Under the pieces are notes generated by a model, which worked only from the letters and a program-made list of their open reading frames with translations, was not told the DNA's origin and did not search any database. From Mytilus edulis (taxonomy: Eukaryota; Mollusca; Bivalvia; Mytilida; Mytilidae), in assembly GCF_963676685.1 (NCBI RefSeq), contig NC_092346.1, forward strand, positions 45,009,289 through 45,073,288: a stretch of DNA of 64,000 bases, read 5' to 3'. Positions 62,050 through 64,000 of the stretch are shown one piece after another. The position numbers and the translations under genes are program-made. Numbering within the stretch: the first letter of the stretch is position 1; each line of letters starts with the position of its first letter.

Positions 62050-62370
62050 TTTTTATAGTGATTAAGATTATTACACAATGTTGACTGCTGAATCCCTTTT
62101 TGTGATATTTTTAGTTTTTTACCTATTATTTCTGTTTGTGTTGTTCATACATCGTCAATATCGTGGAATTGTACGCGACAGTCATACAAGTGAGAGATTT
62201 AGCTTGCTATAAGATCAGGTTCAATCCACCATTTTCTACATGGAAAAAAATGCCTTAACCTAGTCAGGAATATGACAGTTGTTATATATTCGTCTGATGT
62301 GTTTGAGCTTTTTGATTAGGGACTTTCCGTTTCGAATTTTCCTCGGAGTTCATTATATATATGTGTGATT
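62050..62370 (+). repeat. R2 copy
   Basis: GATTACACAATGTTGACTGCT is at the left, then CGACAGTCATACAAGTGAGA, AGATCAGGTTCAATCCACCA and GGGACTTTCCGTTTCGAATT. Collinear with 45830-46070. Confidence 0.8.
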
Positions 62371-62689
62371 TTTACCTTTAGATACATAACTCGAAACATT
62401 TACAGCGGCAAATCATATTTTGTATTAGCATTGTAAAGTTCAATTTACAACGAGCTGTGAATGTCGGATTGTATGTGCAAGTCGAGGTATGCAGCATTAT
62501 CGTGTTGTATTTATGGGATGTAAGTCGTGTTCAGGGACATGTCAGAGATGATCTACATATTTACGAAATGATTGATTTCTTTTGTTAAAAGTATATCGCT
62601 TTGAAGGATTATGATCAGATTATATATACAGCCACTGAAAAGGACTGGTTTATGGGGGAAAACGATACATAGCGTTAAATGTTATGCGG

Positions 62690-63140
62690 TAAAGAACCTC
62701 GGTACTTTCAGAGATAGTGCATTCGTCACATTATGTTTTACCTTGTCTGTTTAAAAAGCGCCGCTGGTATAACTTATCTGAATGGGTTCCTACAGGTTGT
62801 TTGGCCTTCTAAAAAAACTAGTTTCATCATATTATCAATAAATCGTTGTCATAGTTCCCTAACGAAAGCCATCTCAAAATGTGTCATATAGTTATAATTA
62901 CATAATTGCTTGTTGGAAATATCAATACATGACATTACATTATATGCAAATGGCCACAGTAAAGAACCTCAGTACTTTCAGAGATAGCGGTGGATGGCTC
63001 ACTTTATCTTTCCCCAGACTGTTGAAAAATGGCCGTTTGTATAACTTATCTAACTAAAACAAAACCAAAACCGGAGATACTATATTTTCCTGGGATTCCT
63101 AGGAACAAATCCAACTCAAAGAGCACACCACATATATATG
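62690..63140 (+). pseudogene. Further RNase T2 remnant: intron 7 pieces and end of exon 9
   Basis: Two pieces of the intron 7 block (AAGAACCTCGGTACTTTCAG at about 62692 and a sister at about 62959) are present. Bases 62820-62885 match the TATCAATAAATCGTTGTCAT part of the same intron. Bases 63072-63130 resemble the end of exon 9 and the start of the 3' UTR of RNase 3: GGAGATACTATATTTTCCTG, then AACAAATCCAACTCAAAGAG. The coding frame is lost and the rest of the gene is absent. This is the rightmost sign of the cluster in the window, so more copies may lie to the right. Confidence 0.6.
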
Positions 63141-64000
63141 TTACAGTGAATTTGTTTAATCAGAGATTATGTAGAATTCCTATTTTTTCAGGGAATATGT
63201 AGAATCACTAAAGTCATTAGTTATTATATATAATCCCTGAAAATGACCAGTGATGTTACATAATTACTGAACATTTTAATAATTATTCTACAAATTCCCT
63301 AATATGATTTCAGGGATTATCAATTATTTAAGGATCCTTTGTTTGATAATTTTATTTATAATAAACAAGTTTTCATTTTTTTCTTTCATATTCCTTGCCA
63401 GATGAAATAATTTTGCTTTTAAACACAGAGGATGATTTAAAAGATATAAACAACACAGGGTTTCGAGATACAGTTGAATTAATTATATTAACATTCTCTT
63501 TATAGAGATAACTTTACATGTATTGTTTGTTTCTTAAAAGCCAGCGACATATGGATATGCATGTTCTATTTGTAAATCCACAGAGCATAGAAAAACAGGC
63601 AGAACTAAAGATTGACAAATAGAACAAAAATTTAGAGGAAGCTGGCATTTGGTGTAATATTCTCATAGCAATTCAATAGAGTAAAAAAGGAAAGGGAAAC
63701 CCAAAAAAACATAATGGCAATTGTTTTGTGCCTGGCCACAAAACATGATATCTTGCTGAAACCAGTTTGGGGTTGTTAATCCCCCCCCCCCCTTTTAGGG
63801 AGGAGGGGGTACCTTCAGATGTTAATACTGAACACTTTAGTTCTCTTAGGGATGTCGTAAAACCTGATTGGATATGTGAAGGAAAATGTTTTCTAAAGTG
63901 GGTATATTGTTGTAAAAACAGATGTGAAGCATATCATTTTAATATATTGTGTCTAAAATTTTAAAAATTTGGGTTATCATTTTGATATATTGTGCTTAAC
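63141..64000. other. Right end of window, no gene seen
   Basis: A/T-rich with a C-tract at about 63781-63793 and palindromic CAGGGAAT/ATTCCCT-type scraps at 63190-63320. The open frame at 63767-63964 has no recognisable domain. Confidence 0.5.

Larger units (their letters stand above)
60116..62689. other. Gene-free stretch near the right end
   Basis: No coding exon was recognised. It holds a hairpin element at 61314-61449 and an R2-type repeat at about 61830-62370 whose left part also matches 45590-45860. Confidence 0.55.

Overview
The window is an AT-rich, intron-rich, repeat-laden eukaryotic nuclear segment. Its dispersed repeats are of kinds abundant in bivalve genomes, and its RNase T2 genes resemble the oyster RNase Oy type. 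A bivalve mollusc, most likely a mussel (Mytilidae, Mytilus-like), is the best reading; the species is an inference.

The core is a tandem cluster of secreted RNase T2 genes on the plus strand and small secreted Kunitz-domain genes on the minus strand. RNase 1 (coding 5159-14774), RNase 2 (21761-33544) and RNase 3 (39296-49590) each have nine coding exons with identical intron phases, so they are paralogues. Directly behind RNase 2 and RNase 3, tail to tail, lie two-exon Kunitz genes: K1 (about 35176-33958, broken) and K2 (52961-51535, intact). A third intact Kunitz gene, K3 (59022-57170), lies tail to tail with a decayed RNase remnant (intron 7 and exon 8, about 55265-57100). A fragment of a last RNase exon lies near 63070-63135. 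The locus therefore looks like serial duplication of one RNase T2 + Kunitz block, with RNase 1 as the outlying copy without a visible Kunitz partner.

RNase 1 has both T2 catalytic segments with the expected residues. RNases 2 and 3 keep both catalytic histidines and the glutamate, but the CAS II lysine is threonine in both. K2 and K3 differ at the P1 position (Arg versus Leu) and share an unusual two-residue shortening between Cys14 and Cys30.

Region by region: 1-4.4 kb is gene-poor with a minisatellite, a MITE and other repeats; 4.4-14.8 kb is RNase 1, with a hAT-like element, a 2-kb foldback element and other inverted repeats in its introns; 14.8-20.3 kb is intergenic with a long bivalve repeat; 20.3-33.5 kb is RNase 2, carrying three GGTAGCAC-ended elements and a minus-strand LINE; 34-35.2 kb is K1; 37.4-49.6 kb is RNase 3, with retroelement fragments and a TTAA-flanked MITE; 49.8-51.2 kb is a nested inverted repeat; 51.5-53 kb is K2; 55-60.1 kb holds the RNase remnant, K3 and three tRNA-derived SINE copies; 60.1-64 kb is gene-poor with one RNase exon remnant. 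No prokaryotic features, CRISPR arrays, rRNA or true tRNA genes were seen.
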